A DNA stretch of 64,000 bases from JANQJD01 sp965601685 (GTDB taxonomy: Bacteria; Pseudomonadota; Alphaproteobacteria; Rhodospirillales; Rhodospirillaceae). The position numbers and the translations under genes are program-made. The notes beneath the pieces were generated by a model that saw nothing but the letters and a program-made list of their open reading frames with translations, did no database searches and had not been told where the DNA came from. The stretch spans positions 248,001-312,000 of the forward strand of contig CBFCWI010000001.1 in assembly GCA_965601685.1 (NCBI GenBank), in the 5' to 3' direction. This document shows positions 1 through 8,252 of this stretch, piece after piece; within the stretch, counting starts at the first letter, position 1; every line of letters begins with the position of its first letter.

Positions 1-237
1 CCTAGAGGATCTCGGGAGTCGCACACAGCCACGGATGGCCGAGGCCTTCACACGATGGATAACATCAGAGGGCGGTCCTTTACAGCTGACTGGATCCTGC
101 TACGGTGATGGGGTCCAAACATCAATGTTACTGAACGTTCTCTGTCCTTCAGCATAAGGAGACCACGGGATATTTGGAGACAAAGCTCAGCGTGCCCAAG
201 TCTATACCCAAAATATCTGCTAGACTATTAGACTATA

Positions 238-1752
238 ATGGTTGCCCTCTCTTTTGCCTTTGAGCCGTGCTATTTTGCTGACAGGCTGCGCGTCGTCAAC
301 CCGCACAGTGACGTGGGCATTGCGACTCTGTGGACACCCGTGCGGGCTGTTATGGACGTCTTGAGACGGGCTGGTATAGACCTTGATCCCGCCTCGTCGC
401 GTATTGCGGTGCTCGGCAACCTCTATGGCGATGGCCTACCGCAGCTGATCCGTAATTTGCTGTGGAATCCGCAAATCTGCCATGTGCTGATTCTGGGCCA
501 GAATTTGAGCCGGTCAGCAGAGGAACTAGCCAACCTGCTGACTCTGGGGGTAGAAAAGGCGGAACGGCTAGGCCAGTCTTGTTTCCGTATCCGGGGCACA
601 GAGCGCTGCCTAGATACAGCGTTTGATCCTACCCTCCTCATCGGGCAGGTGCGACCAGTGGTGCTTGGGAAGCTATCGGCGCCTGAAACCACAACCGCCG
701 TTCGTGCTTTCTTTGCAACTCTGCCGCCTTCTGAACTAGCACGGCGCAAGCGGGTGCATGCGCCTTTGCCAGTATACCAGCCAGTCTATTTCCCGTCGGA
801 GCCGCGTGCACACACTATTGTGCGCCAGCGCCCTCTCTGGGCTTGGAAAGATGTGGTCCGTCGGGTGCTACGCTTTGGTGTCCCAGTACTGATTCCTAAT
901 GGTAGACGGCTTGAATTACAGAATCTCAAGGTAGTAGTGACAGAGCCTGTTGAGGACGATGTCGCAGCCCTGCACGCTGTTGGTTTCACGCTGGCTGATT
1001 TACGGGCCTATCAGGCGGAGATTCTATCGGGCGAACAACCTGTCGAAGTAAGCTATACGTATGGCAACCGGCTACGAAGCTACTGGCACCTCGACTTAAT
1101 AGAAGCAGCCTCTGCCAGGCTTGCGGCAGAGCCAAATAGTAGGGGCGTTTTCCTAAGCCTGTGGAATCCAACAACAGACTTAGGAGTTGGTCATGTTGCT
1201 ACTAGCACTCCTTGTCTGGTGACGTTATTCTTTCGGCTGTTTCAGGATGTCCTGACGCTGACTGCTACCTTCCGCGCCCACAATGTTATGTCTGCCTGGC
1301 TGCGCAACCTATACGGCTTAATGGCAATACAAACAGAAGTGGCGCGCCAAGCCGGCGGCCTGCCGCACGGGCCGATCACAGTTGTCAGCCATTCCATCAC
1401 GATAGACCCAGAGGCTACAGAACGACTCGACTTAGCGAAACAGATTCTGACAGCTGAGACTGAGAGGAGTAGTCAGAACGAAGTGGACGATACGACTGGC
1501 AAGAGAATGCTGCAGGAGGATCCAAACGGCTATTTTACCTTTACCGTGGATCAGGAAGCTGGTGAGGTCATCGCCGTGCACAAAGTTGGTGGCGAGACAC
1601 TGACCCAATATCGTGGCCGGACAGCTGTGGCAATAGAAAGCCAGATTGCCCGCGATGGAGCGATCTCTGACATAGGCCATGCTCTGTATGTTGGACGCCA
1701 ACTCGCTCTCATGGAAAGACAAGTGCTGAGGAGACAGGGGCAGATGGATTGA
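238..1752 (+). CDS. Thymidylate synthase-like protein with MtrA-like N-terminal and DUF4346-like C-terminal regions
   Basis: A 504-residue protein in three parts. Residues about 30-150 resemble the corrinoid-type MtrA/DUF4346 N-terminal fold (motif VLGNLYGDGLPQLIRN). Residues about 270-400 have the thymidylate synthase pattern: YGNRLR, a Pro-Cys pair (TPCLV) at the position of the catalytic Cys, an Arg nine to twelve residues later in strand context (TFRAHNV), and a C-terminal SHS where ThyA has its His/Tyr pair. Residues about 415-500 look like the DUF4346 tail (DPNGYF, then HALYVGRQLALME). The nucleotide-binding Asp of ThyA is Asn here, so dTMP synthesis is not assured; hydroxymethylation of another pyrimidine or a C1-transfer role is possible. 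The ATG at 238 has no clear ribosome binding site. The gene stands alone ahead of rsmI. Family assignment is from remembered motifs. Confidence 0.75.
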   Translation: MVALSFAFEPCYFADRLRVVNPHSDVGIATLWTPVRAVMDVLRRAGIDLDPASSRIAVLGNLYGDGLPQLIRNLLWNPQICHVLILGQNLSRSAEELANLLTLGVEKAERLGQSCFRIRGTERCLDTAFDPTLLIGQVRPVVLGKLSAPETTTAVRAFFATLPPSELARRKRVHAPLPVYQPVYFPSEPRAHTIVRQRPLWAWKDVVRRVLRFGVPVLIPNGRRLELQNLKVVVTEPVEDDVAALHAVGFTLADLRAYQAEILSGEQPVEVSYTYGNRLRSYWHLDLIEAASARLAAEPNSRGVFLSLWNPTTDLGVGHVATSTPCLVTLFFRLFQDVLTLTATFRAHNVMSAWLRNLYGLMAIQTEVARQAGGLPHGPITVVSHSITIDPEATERLDLAKQILTAETERSSQNEVDDTTGKRMLQEDPNGYFTFTVDQEAGEVIAVHKVGGETLTQYRGRTAVAIESQIARDGAISDIGHALYVGRQLALMERQVLRRQGQMD

Positions 1753-1921
1753 TGAGGGCACTGTGAGATTCTTTGGTACACAGGAAACAGAAGCGTCTTG
1801 CCCATGAGAAATGGAGTGAGCAAGATGTTGGCTATTCTCATTCTACTATGCTCTTCATTGTGTTAGAGAAACGTCTCTCTCTGAAATGAAGGTAAGAAGA
1901 AATGAGAGGCAAGAGCATTCC

Positions 1922-2773
1922 ATGGGATCAGGCGCTGCTGCTATAAACAGCCAGGAGCATGATGGCGTTTCTTTCCGGAGTTCTACTACGACTGGTTTCA
2001 GCTCTTGTGCTTGGCATGTTCCTATGGCAACCCTTTTTATCATCGCAACCCCTATCGGCAATCTTCAGGATATTTCTGTGCGTGCCCTAGCGGTCTTACG
2101 CACGGTACAGGTGTTAGCCTGTGAAGATACTCGTATTACACGTAAACTCCTGAGTCATTACAGAATCCCTAGACCGCCGCAGCTGCTGTCAGTACACGAG
2201 TACAACGAGCACAAGAACGTACACCGGGTAGTCCGCTTTCTCTCCGAGGGCCATGATGTTGCTTATGTTAGCGATGCTGGTATGCCGGGTATCAGCGACC
2301 CAGGTTACCTGCTCGTGTGCAATGCTCGCGCAGCAGGACACATCGTAGTCGTGGTGCCAGGTCCCAGTGCGCTGATCGCTGCCCTCGTTACCTCTGGTCT
2401 ACCCATGGCAGGATTTACTTTCCTCGGTTTCCTGCCCCGCCAATCAGGCCGGCGACAGCGCCTCCTCGCTCGAATGGCCTCTGCTCCAGAGACCCTGGTA
2501 TTGTATGAATCACCGCGGCGGTTAGGCAGTCTGCTAGCTGACGCCCTCTCGGTGTTAGGTGACCGGCGGGCAGCAGTTACTCTCGACCTGACCAAAGTCT
2601 TCGAATCCGTTGAACAGGATTGGTTATCAGCACTCTCCAAACGTTACCGAGGGTCCGTGCGCGGCGAGGCGACAGTGGTGATTGCCGGCCATTTGCCGAA
2701 GTTCCTCCGGGCAATCAATAACGAAGAACTGAACACTCCCCTGCAAAAGGGAGCGGTCGCTCCAAACCGCTGA
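1922..2773 (+). CDS. rsmI: 16S rRNA (cytidine(1402)-2'-O)-methyltransferase RsmI
   Basis: RsmI 2'-O-methylates C1402 of 16S rRNA in the decoding centre, using SAM. The tetrapyrrole-methylase fold signatures are all present: LFIIATPIGNLQDIS near the start, ACEDTR, VSDAGMPGISDPGY, VPGPSALIAAL, and FLGFLP. I chose the ATG at 1922 because GAGAGG lies 12 bases upstream; ATGs at 1886 and 2024 are alternatives, the latter starting directly at the conserved domain. The protein stops about 30-50 residues after the catalytic fold, so the small C-terminal helical domain found in E. coli RsmI is missing or very short. In many alphaproteobacteria a YraN endonuclease and gshB follow rsmI; neither is here. 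Confidence 0.93.
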   Translation: MGSGAAAINSQEHDGVSFRSSTTTGFSSCAWHVPMATLFIIATPIGNLQDISVRALAVLRTVQVLACEDTRITRKLLSHYRIPRPPQLLSVHEYNEHKNVHRVVRFLSEGHDVAYVSDAGMPGISDPGYLLVCNARAAGHIVVVVPGPSALIAALVTSGLPMAGFTFLGFLPRQSGRRQRLLARMASAPETLVLYESPRRLGSLLADALSVLGDRRAAVTLDLTKVFESVEQDWLSALSKRYRGSVRGEATVVIAGHLPKFLRAINNEELNTPLQKGAVAPNR

Positions 2774-2777
2774 TCCT

Positions 2778-2916
2778 CCAGGCTCGCGAGGCAGAGATGA
2801 CTCATATGGCGTTCCGCAACGCAGCCGCGGGTTTCTGAAGTAAACACGTGGTCTCTGTGAGACTCTCAGCTACCACTGCTCCCAGAGGGAAACACCCGGG
2901 CCACAGTCCGCTCACG
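2778..2916 (-). ncRNA. ssrS: 6S RNA (candidate ssrS)
   Basis: The strip directly downstream of zapA, where alphaproteobacteria normally encode 6S RNA, folds like one. On the minus strand CGTGAG (2916-2911) pairs with CTCGCG (2790-2785); inside it GACT pairs with AGTC and GTGGC with GCCAT. A large unpaired bubble follows, carrying CCGGGTGTTTCCC on one side and TTTACTTCAGAAACCC on the other, both resembling alphaproteobacterial 6S bubbles. The tip is a long hairpin (GTGGT...GTCTC ACA GAGAC..ACCAC). 6S RNA mimics an open promoter and binds the RNA polymerase housekeeping holoenzyme. Exact ends are uncertain and the 5' end may overlap the zapA stop codon. Confidence 0.68.
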
Positions 2917-3288
2917 TTACGTTACAGCCCGCCCGCATGACTCGAGACGTTCCGCGATACACTCTATGCGTTTCGCTAGCCTCTCAATATGAATGGCCAT
3001 TTCCTCTTCGGTATCCGAACCCTCTCCTATTGGCCTCTCAACTCGCCTCATCTGATCGCGTTCTTGCTGGATATCCTCCAAAGCACGCTGGCATTCCCAC
3101 AGTTCATCAACGACCACTAAGCCTGCAAGCACTAATAACAGAGATTCACCAATATGGCCAACGACACGCGCGAGCTCGCAGGCCTTACGGTCCAAGTAGT
3201 CGCCAAGTTCGGTGACGCGATTCTCCTGACCGTCGTCACAGGCCACACGATAAATGCGACCAGAGATTGTGACGGACACCTGCCCCAC
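2917..3288 (-). CDS. zapA: Cell division protein ZapA
   Basis: A 123-residue protein with the ZapA layout: an N-terminal globular part (VSVTISGRIYRVACDDGQE, then YLDRKACELA) followed by a long helix that would form the coiled-coil tetramer (residues about 40-115, rich in Glu, Arg and Leu). ZapA bundles FtsZ protofilaments at midcell. It follows the DUF4164 gene by 4 bases and is followed by the 6S RNA candidate, an arrangement typical for alphaproteobacteria. Its retention matters because ftsA and ftsQ elsewhere in the window are broken while ftsZ is intact. Confidence 0.9.
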   Translation of the reverse strand: MGQVSVTISGRIYRVACDDGQENRVTELGDYLDRKACELARVVGHIGESLLLVLAGLVVVDELWECQRALEDIQQERDQMRRVERPIGEGSDTEEEMAIHIERLAKRIECIAERLESCGRAVT

Positions 3289-3292
3289 GATT

Positions 3293-3544
3293 TTACTCCC
3301 CTAGCAAAATCTCGAGCCGTCCAATAGTGCTCTCCAGGCGACTTGCTACTGCGGCGGTTTCCAGTCGAACGTCATCAGTCCTGATTGTTTCTACTGCGGT
3401 CCGTAATTCCTGTTCAGCCTCAGCAGAAGGCGTAGACAGCAGCGCATCCCCTGCTAACACCCGCTCCAACCGCGCGATCGCCCTTTCCAGCCGTCCATGA
3501 GCGGCTTCTATAGGCCCTAGCCTGGTTGTGGGTAACTTTTCCAA
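3293..3544 (-). CDS. DUF4164 family coiled-coil protein
   Basis: An 83-residue, helix-only protein with heptad-like Leu/Ala/Glu/Arg spacing (GRLERAIARLERVL early, then ESTIGRLEILL near the end). Small DUF4164 proteins are encoded immediately before zapA in many alphaproteobacteria, and the 4-base gap here implies a two-gene operon. Function is unknown; a role as a ZapA or FtsZ partner is only an inference from gene order. Confidence 0.75.
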   Translation of the reverse strand: MEKLPTTRLGPIEAAHGRLERAIARLERVLAGDALLSTPSAEAEQELRTAVETIRTDDVRLETAAVASRLESTIGRLEILLGE

Positions 3545-3882
3545 GGTTCTCTGCCGTTAATAGGAATATGAATGAGTGTACGGGGGCTGGCTTGTCAGGT
3601 CAACGCCTGCTGTTTCTCCGCAGCACAGTTGGATCCAATTTTCCGGCGGCTAGTTCTTCAGAATCGGCAGCCGCTTGTCCAAAGAAAGAGAACCGTCTCT
3701 CTCTTTGCGCTGGGCTACTAGAGTAGACTAGACAAGGGCATCACATACACGTAATAATAATGCAGAATCTGTGCCCGCAAGCGCCGCTTGAGCGATCTCA
3801 GGGGGAGCAGCCGTTGCAGCAGACGATGACGAGGGCGGAATCCTCCCCTGGTGCAACCGCCCCGGGGCCCTCAGAGCAGGGT
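3545..3882. other. Gene-free stretch between DUF4164 and fabF
   Basis: About 340 bases hold no supportable gene on either strand. In related genomes mltG lies after fabF. A short minus-strand reading near 3700-3840 is Leu/Arg-rich like a membrane-anchor N-terminus, but it is interrupted and too short to claim as an mltG remnant. The DUF4164-zapA promoter must lie here or overlap its right end. Confidence 0.5.
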
Positions 3883-5142
3883 TCAGGGCATTGCAGCAAA
3901 TACTAGGGAGGCGTTCGTGCCACCGAAACCGAAGGAATTGGATAACGCAGTCAAAACGTTGCGTGCTTTAGCTGTGCATGGCACCAAATCGATGTCGCAA
4001 CCTTCGGCTGGATTCTCGAGATTGAGGGTTGGTGGCACAATTCCGTCTCGCATAGCGAGAATAGTATAAATAGCCTCAGTCGCACCAGCTGCACCCAACA
4101 AGTGGCCTACAGCTGATTTTGTAGACGAAATACACAACTGATAAGCATGTGGCCCAAATAAACGTTTAATGGCACTGAGTTCTATTTCATCTCCGAGTGG
4201 CGTCGATGTCCCGTGAGCATTGATATAGTCAATATCCGTAGGCTCGACTCTAGCATTCCGCAGGGCGTTGGCCATGGCCCGGTAGGCCCCCTGCCCATCT
4301 TCGACAGGTGCGGTGATATGATAGGCATCGCCGGACAGGCCATAACCAAGAACCTCAGCGTAGATTCTCGCGTCGCGTTTCCGCGCGTGCTCTAGATCCT
4401 CCAGTACCAATATAGCCGCGCCTTCGCTCATGACGAATCCATCGCGCCTCCTGTCCCATGGGCGCGAGGCCGCCTGCGGGCAGTCATTGAAGCCGGTAGA
4501 CAGGGCGCGGGCAGCAGCAAAACCAGCAATACCCAGTCTGCACACAGCAGCTTCTGTCCCACCGGCGATCATCACGTCTGCATCGCCAAACATGATGAGA
4601 CGGGAAGCATCGCCAATGGCATGACTCCCACTCGCGCAGGCAGTCACAGTGGCATGGTTCGGTCCGGTGAAGCCGTACTTGATAGAGACGTGCCCAGCGG
4701 CAAGATTGATCAGAGCGGCTGGAATAAAAAATGGGCTAACCCGGCGTGGCCCATTTTTCTCAAGCGTCACAGCAGTGGAGGCAATACCTGGTAAACCGCC
4801 GATGCCAGACCCTATGATGACTCCAGTGCGAGCGCGGTCTTCTTCCCCTTCTGGTTTCCAGCCGGAATCTTCCACTGCCTCCGTAGTAGCAGCTAGAGCA
4901 TAGATGATGAAATCATCCATGCGACGCTGTTCCCGGGGGGGAACAAACTGATCAGGATTAAACAATCCCTCGCCACTCCCACGGGGTACGATACCAGCAA
5001 TCTGCGACGGCAGATCAGAAACGTCGAAGTGACCGATGGCACGTATTCCGGACCGGTTGTTGATGAGGCGTTGCCAATTGATACCCACGCCGCACCCGAG
5101 CGGCGTGACCATCCCCATGCCTGTGACGACAACTCGTTTCAT
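3883..5142 (-). CDS. fabF: 3-oxoacyl-[acyl-carrier-protein] synthase II (FabF)
   Basis: FabF condenses malonyl-ACP with acyl-ACP during fatty-acid elongation. The protein is 419 residues from the chosen start (MKRVVVTGMGMVTPLGC), a standard KAS II length; an upstream in-frame ATG at 5160 would add six residues unlike the family. The catalytic triad is visible: Cys in TACASGSHAIGD (about residue 169), His in NAHGTSTPLGD, and His in KSAVGHLLGAAG. The C-terminus NSFGFGGTNASLVF is canonical. acpP lies 74 bases upstream in the same direction, the usual alphaproteobacterial acpP-fabF pair. Confidence 0.97.
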   Translation of the reverse strand: MKRVVVTGMGMVTPLGCGVGINWQRLINNRSGIRAIGHFDVSDLPSQIAGIVPRGSGEGLFNPDQFVPPREQRRMDDFIIYALAATTEAVEDSGWKPEGEEDRARTGVIIGSGIGGLPGIASTAVTLEKNGPRRVSPFFIPAALINLAAGHVSIKYGFTGPNHATVTACASGSHAIGDASRLIMFGDADVMIAGGTEAAVCRLGIAGFAAARALSTGFNDCPQAASRPWDRRRDGFVMSEGAAILVLEDLEHARKRDARIYAEVLGYGLSGDAYHITAPVEDGQGAYRAMANALRNARVEPTDIDYINAHGTSTPLGDEIELSAIKRLFGPHAYQLCISSTKSAVGHLLGAAGATEAIYTILAMRDGIVPPTLNLENPAEGCDIDLVPCTAKARNVLTALSNSFGFGGTNASLVFAAMP

Positions 5143-5216
5143 ACCGTGGCGGCCCCTCATGTGCTTGCGAGACCTGTTATTTGCCCTTTTCTGTTTCCAA
5201 GTATAAACAGCTATTA

Positions 5217-5456
5217 TTACTTGATATTCGCCTTGATGAAATCTGTTGCGTCCTTAACGGTTAGGATCTTCTCAGCAGCGTCATCGGGAATTTCGCAACC
5301 GAACTCTTCCTCAAACGCCATGACTAATTCAACCGTATCGAGACTATCTGCTCCCAGATCGTCTATGAAGCTCGCGTTCTCTGTCACCTTGACTTCTTCT
5401 ACCCCGAGGTGCTCAACGATGATTCTTCTCACGCGCTCGGCGATGCTATCGCTCAT
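5217..5456 (-). CDS. acpP: Acyl carrier protein
   Basis: A 79-residue acidic four-helix protein with the invariant DSLDTVE motif; Ser38 is the site that receives 4'-phosphopantetheine. It carries growing acyl chains among FabD, FabF and FabG, all encoded nearby on the same strand, and also serves LpxA-type acylation steps. The ATG at 5456 gives the normal length. The 288-base gap to fabG upstream may contain its own promoter. Confidence 0.97.
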   Translation of the reverse strand: MSDSIAERVRRIIVEHLGVEEVKVTENASFIDDLGADSLDTVELVMAFEEEFGCEIPDDAAEKILTVKDATDFIKANIK

Positions 5457-5744
5457 AATGTTCAGTCCTCGACCCGCAAGTGGAATTAAAGACAGCTGAA
5501 ATTAACGCCTTCCGGTACCAGTGCGCCCACTACCCTTCCGGCACATCCAACTACCCCTTTCCGGCCCAAAGTGGCAGAGTCTCGTACCATACTTTTGCAG
5601 GCTTGACCAGCACCCACCGCACATTACACGGAGCGATCGGGTGATGGAAACTATTCATACTTCTGTCACACGCCTACCCGACACGGAGCTACCTTGACAA
5701 GATCGCGATACCCCTCCACGCACCGGCAGCTAGAGTTTCAGATC

Positions 5745-6482
5745 TCATACCATTGCCATTCCACCATTGATGTGCAGAGTCTGGCCCGTGATATAGCCAG
5801 CCTCAGGGCTGACAAGGAACAGAGTAGCAGCAGCAATATCCTCCGGTACACCGAAGCGACCAGCTGGAATGACCGAGATCAATCTGTTACGTTGTGTTTC
5901 GTGCAGTGTATCTGTCATAGAGGTGGTTATAAAACCAGGTGCAATACAATTGATCGTAATATAACGTGTGGCTACTTCTGCTGCCAAGCTCTTTGTCATG
6001 CCAATTATGCCGGCCTTGGCAGCGGCGTAGTTGACCTGTCCCGGATTACCGGTGACACCGACGATGGAAGTGATGTTAACGATGCGCCCAAATCGCCTTT
6101 TCATCATACCACGTACGACTGCCCGGGAGAGGCGGAATGCCGCTGTTAGGTTAACGTCCATGACAGTTGTCCAGTCTTTGTCCTTCATGCGCAGGATGAG
6201 AGTATCACGGGTGATTCCAGCACTATTCACCAGAATATCAACACGGCCCATTGCAGCTTCAGCTTCTGGAACTAATCGCTCAACAGATTCTGATTCGTTC
6301 AGGTTACATGGCAACACGAAGACGCGTGTGCCGAGAGAGATACCTAGTGCTTCAAGTGCGGTTCGCTGGGTGCCAGATAAAACAAGAGTCGCACCTTGCG
6401 CATGCAATTGACGGGCAATAGCTCCACCGATTCCCCCTGAAGCCCCGGTTATGAGAGCGCACCTGTCAGTTAGATCAAACAT
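5745..6482 (-). CDS. fabG: 3-oxoacyl-[acyl-carrier-protein] reductase FabG
   Basis: A 245-residue short-chain dehydrogenase that reduces 3-oxoacyl-ACP with NADPH. The Rossmann glycine motif TGASGGIGGAIA is at residues about 12-23, NSAGITRD at about 87, the catalytic Ser in NITSIVG, and Tyr-Lys in YAAAKAG. The C-terminus YITGQTLHINGGMAMV is typical FabG. A second SDR in the window at 14136 has the PhaB signature instead, and this one is assigned to fatty-acid synthesis because it sits between fabD and acpP. A long open frame on the opposite strand is a shadow. Confidence 0.95.
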   Translation of the reverse strand: MFDLTDRCALITGASGGIGGAIARQLHAQGATLVLSGTQRTALEALGISLGTRVFVLPCNLNESESVERLVPEAEAAMGRVDILVNSAGITRDTLILRMKDKDWTTVMDVNLTAAFRLSRAVVRGMMKRRFGRIVNITSIVGVTGNPGQVNYAAAKAGIIGMTKSLAAEVATRYITINCIAPGFITTSMTDTLHETQRNRLISVIPAGRFGVPEDIAAATLFLVSPEAGYITGQTLHINGGMAMV

Positions 6483-6609
6483 TTTCTATCTTTCACTAAC
6501 TTGCTAACATTCACTGCCTTTGTAATCTAGCAATACAAACGCTCATGAGGGGCGAGCCTGGGACTCAGGCCATAACAACTTTCACAAGTATAAATCATAC
6601 ATTTACATA

Positions 6610-7578
6610 TTAGCCAGTATATACAGTACAGCAATTCTTAGAGTTCAGAAAAGCTTCGATTTCTCTTGGCGTGTGTACAGCTATACCTGTTAGGTCCCGC
6701 GCGATACGTCTCGTCAGGCCAGTGAGCACCTTGCCTACTCCCACCTCGACGATCTGTGTGACCCCTTGCTCATGCATATACATCACGCTTTCTCGCCACC
6801 GTACGGTCTGAGTCATCTGCTCGACAAGCAGAGATCTTATAGTTACCGGTTCCTCAACGCAGTTAGCAGTGACATTAGCCACAAGAGGAACCGCTGGGTG
6901 CTCCAACGTTATGTGAGCCAGTGCTTCGGCTATGGTCTCTGCAGCCGGTCGCATGAGCTCGCAGTGGAAGGGTGCAGAAACAGGTAAAATCGCGCTCCGC
7001 TTGGCCCCATAGGCAGCTGCTAGAGCGACAGCCCGCTGGACTGCAGCCATATGACCGCTCACGACCACCTGGGTCGGTGCGTTATCATTGGCTGCGGTAC
7101 AGACCTCCCCTTCGGCTGCCTGTGCAGCTACTTCCCGAGCTCTGTCAAGATCGAGTCCAAGCAACGCTGCCATCGCCCCTAATCCTGCTGGTACAGCTTT
7201 CTGCATGGCCTTACCACGTATCTTCACCAGTTGTACCGCGTCGGACAACGTGAAGCTCTTGGCAGCAGTCAGAGCTGAATACTCGCCCAGAGAATGGCCA
7301 GCCACAAATTGAGCGTGCTGCTGCAGATCCAAGCCGCCTTCGTCTTCCAACACCCGCAGGACCGCCATGCTGACTGCCATGAGCGCTGGCTGAGCATTTT
7401 CCGTTAACATCAACGTCATTTCTGGCCCCTCAAACATGAGGTGGCTCAGATGCTGCTTTAACACCTCGTCAACCTCCTCAAAGACAAGGCGAGCGGCAGA
7501 AAAAGTCTCGGCTAGTTCCAGACCCATTCCAACGCACTGGGAGCCCTGTCCTGGAAACACGAACGCACGCGCCGCCAT
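6610..7578 (-). CDS. fabD: Malonyl-CoA:ACP transacylase FabD
   Basis: FabD loads malonyl groups onto ACP. Motifs: FVFPGQGSQ at residues 6-14, nucleophile Ser96 in GHSLGE, and the catalytic His in SAPFHCELM. The start at 7578 is chosen because GGAGG precedes it by 11 bases and the family begins at this point; the frame stays open to 7764, but that would overlap the rpsF leader. The last dozen residues (after EIEAFLN) are unlike relatives and end in a Cys/Tyr-rich tail. The gene diverges from rpsF. Confidence 0.95.
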   Translation of the reverse strand: MAARAFVFPGQGSQCVGMGLELAETFSAARLVFEEVDEVLKQHLSHLMFEGPEMTLMLTENAQPALMAVSMAVLRVLEDEGGLDLQQHAQFVAGHSLGEYSALTAAKSFTLSDAVQLVKIRGKAMQKAVPAGLGAMAALLGLDLDRAREVAAQAAEGEVCTAANDNAPTQVVVSGHMAAVQRAVALAAAYGAKRSAILPVSAPFHCELMRPAAETIAEALAHITLEHPAVPLVANVTANCVEEPVTIRSLLVEQMTQTVRWRESVMYMHEQGVTQIVEVGVGKVLTGLTRRIARDLTGIAVHTPREIEAFLNSKNCCTVYTG

Positions 7579-7643
7579 CGGTAACCTATCCTCCGTTACG
7601 GTGATGTTAGTCATACTTGTGCTGACCATTCTGTCAAGTGTGC

Positions 7644-7671
7644 TTGCACGCGAACTCGAACAGTGTATAGT
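7644..7671 (+). promoter_or_regulatory. Probable sigma-70 type promoter for rpsF-rpsR-rplI
   Basis: TTGCAC (7644-7649) and TATAGT (7666-7671) are separated by 16 bases, a good match to the housekeeping -35/-10 pattern. It points toward rpsF and leaves a leader of about 80 bases before the rpsF start. Confidence 0.5.
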
Positions 7672-7709
7672 GTAACCCTTAAAAACTTTTTCCTCGCTAA
7701 CAAAAGTCC

Positions 7710-7744
7710 GGCTATACCCGCCAGTTTGGCGGTATGAAGGAGCC
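7710..7744 (+). promoter_or_regulatory. rpsF leader hairpin, candidate S6:S18 autoregulatory element
   Basis: CCGCCA (7718-7723) pairs perfectly with TGGCGG (7727-7732) around a GTT loop. The helix continues as TATA/TATG past an unpaired C at 7717, and GGCT (7710-7713) can pair with AGCC (7741-7744). The outer pairing would enclose the Shine-Dalgarno bases GAAGGAG (7736-7742). A bulged hairpin containing CCG in rpsF leaders is known to bind the S6:S18 complex and repress translation; similarity here is in position and general shape only. Confidence 0.4.
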
Positions 7745-7757
7745 ACATGAGGCACAC

Positions 7758-8252
7758 ATGCCATTCTACGAAACAGTTTTCATCGTACGCCAGGATGCCT
7801 CGACTCAGCAGGTCGAAAATCTAGCTAATCAGTTTGCCGCTGTCATTGGAGAGCGTGGGGGCAGACTTGGGAAGCGCGAGAGCTGGGGCCTGCGTACCCT
7901 AGCCTATAGAATCAAAAAGAACCGTAAGGGTTATTATACCTTCTTTAATATCGAGGCGCCACCTGATGCTATTATTGAAATAGAGCGACAGATGCGCATT
8001 AATGAAGATGTATTGCGCTACCTGACCGTCAGGGTCGACAAGCTCAACGAGCAACCTTCGCCGATTCTACAAAGCCGCGGCGGACGGGAAGGGGAGCGTG
8101 ATCGTGAACGTGGCAAGTTCGGACGCGAGCGCGAAAGTGGTGGGAGATTCAGCCGCGAACGCGGTGGCCGTGATCGTAGCAGTGAGCGAGGAAGTGATCG
8201 AGGCGAGGTGTCTGGCGCTGGCGGCGATCGACTCAGTGAAGGAGGGATATGA
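7758..8252 (+). CDS. rpsF: 30S ribosomal protein S6
   Basis: S6 binds 16S rRNA next to S18 in the platform of the small subunit. The core MPFYETVFIVRQD ... LAYRIKKNRKGYYTFFNIE ... RINEDVLRYLTVRVD is standard through about residue 105. The remaining 55 residues are a low-complexity Arg/Glu/Gly/Ser tail, as often seen in alphaproteobacterial S6. The start at 7758 matches the family; the ATG at 7734 falls inside the leader hairpin. The stop overlaps the rpsR start (TGATG), implying translational coupling. Confidence 0.97.
   Translation: MPFYETVFIVRQDASTQQVENLANQFAAVIGERGGRLGKRESWGLRTLAYRIKKNRKGYYTFFNIEAPPDAIIEIERQMRINEDVLRYLTVRVDKLNEQPSPILQSRGGREGERDRERGKFGRERESGGRFSRERGGRDRSSERGSDRGEVSGAGGDRLSEGGI

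Noticed and set aside
3695..3840. mltG remnant after fabF
   Set aside because: A Leu/Arg-rich minus-strand reading is too short and interrupted to tell from chance.
4649..5499. Open frames antisense to fabF and acpP, including one of 156 codons
   Set aside because: They overlap invariant FabF and ACP sequence and have no family resemblance.
5694..6149. 151-codon open frame on the plus strand across fabG
   Set aside because: It is antisense to a strongly conserved fabG and has no recognisable motif.
8070..8252. Arg/Glu/Gly-rich end of S6 as an unusual fusion
   Set aside because: Charged low-complexity tails on S6 are common in alphaproteobacteria.
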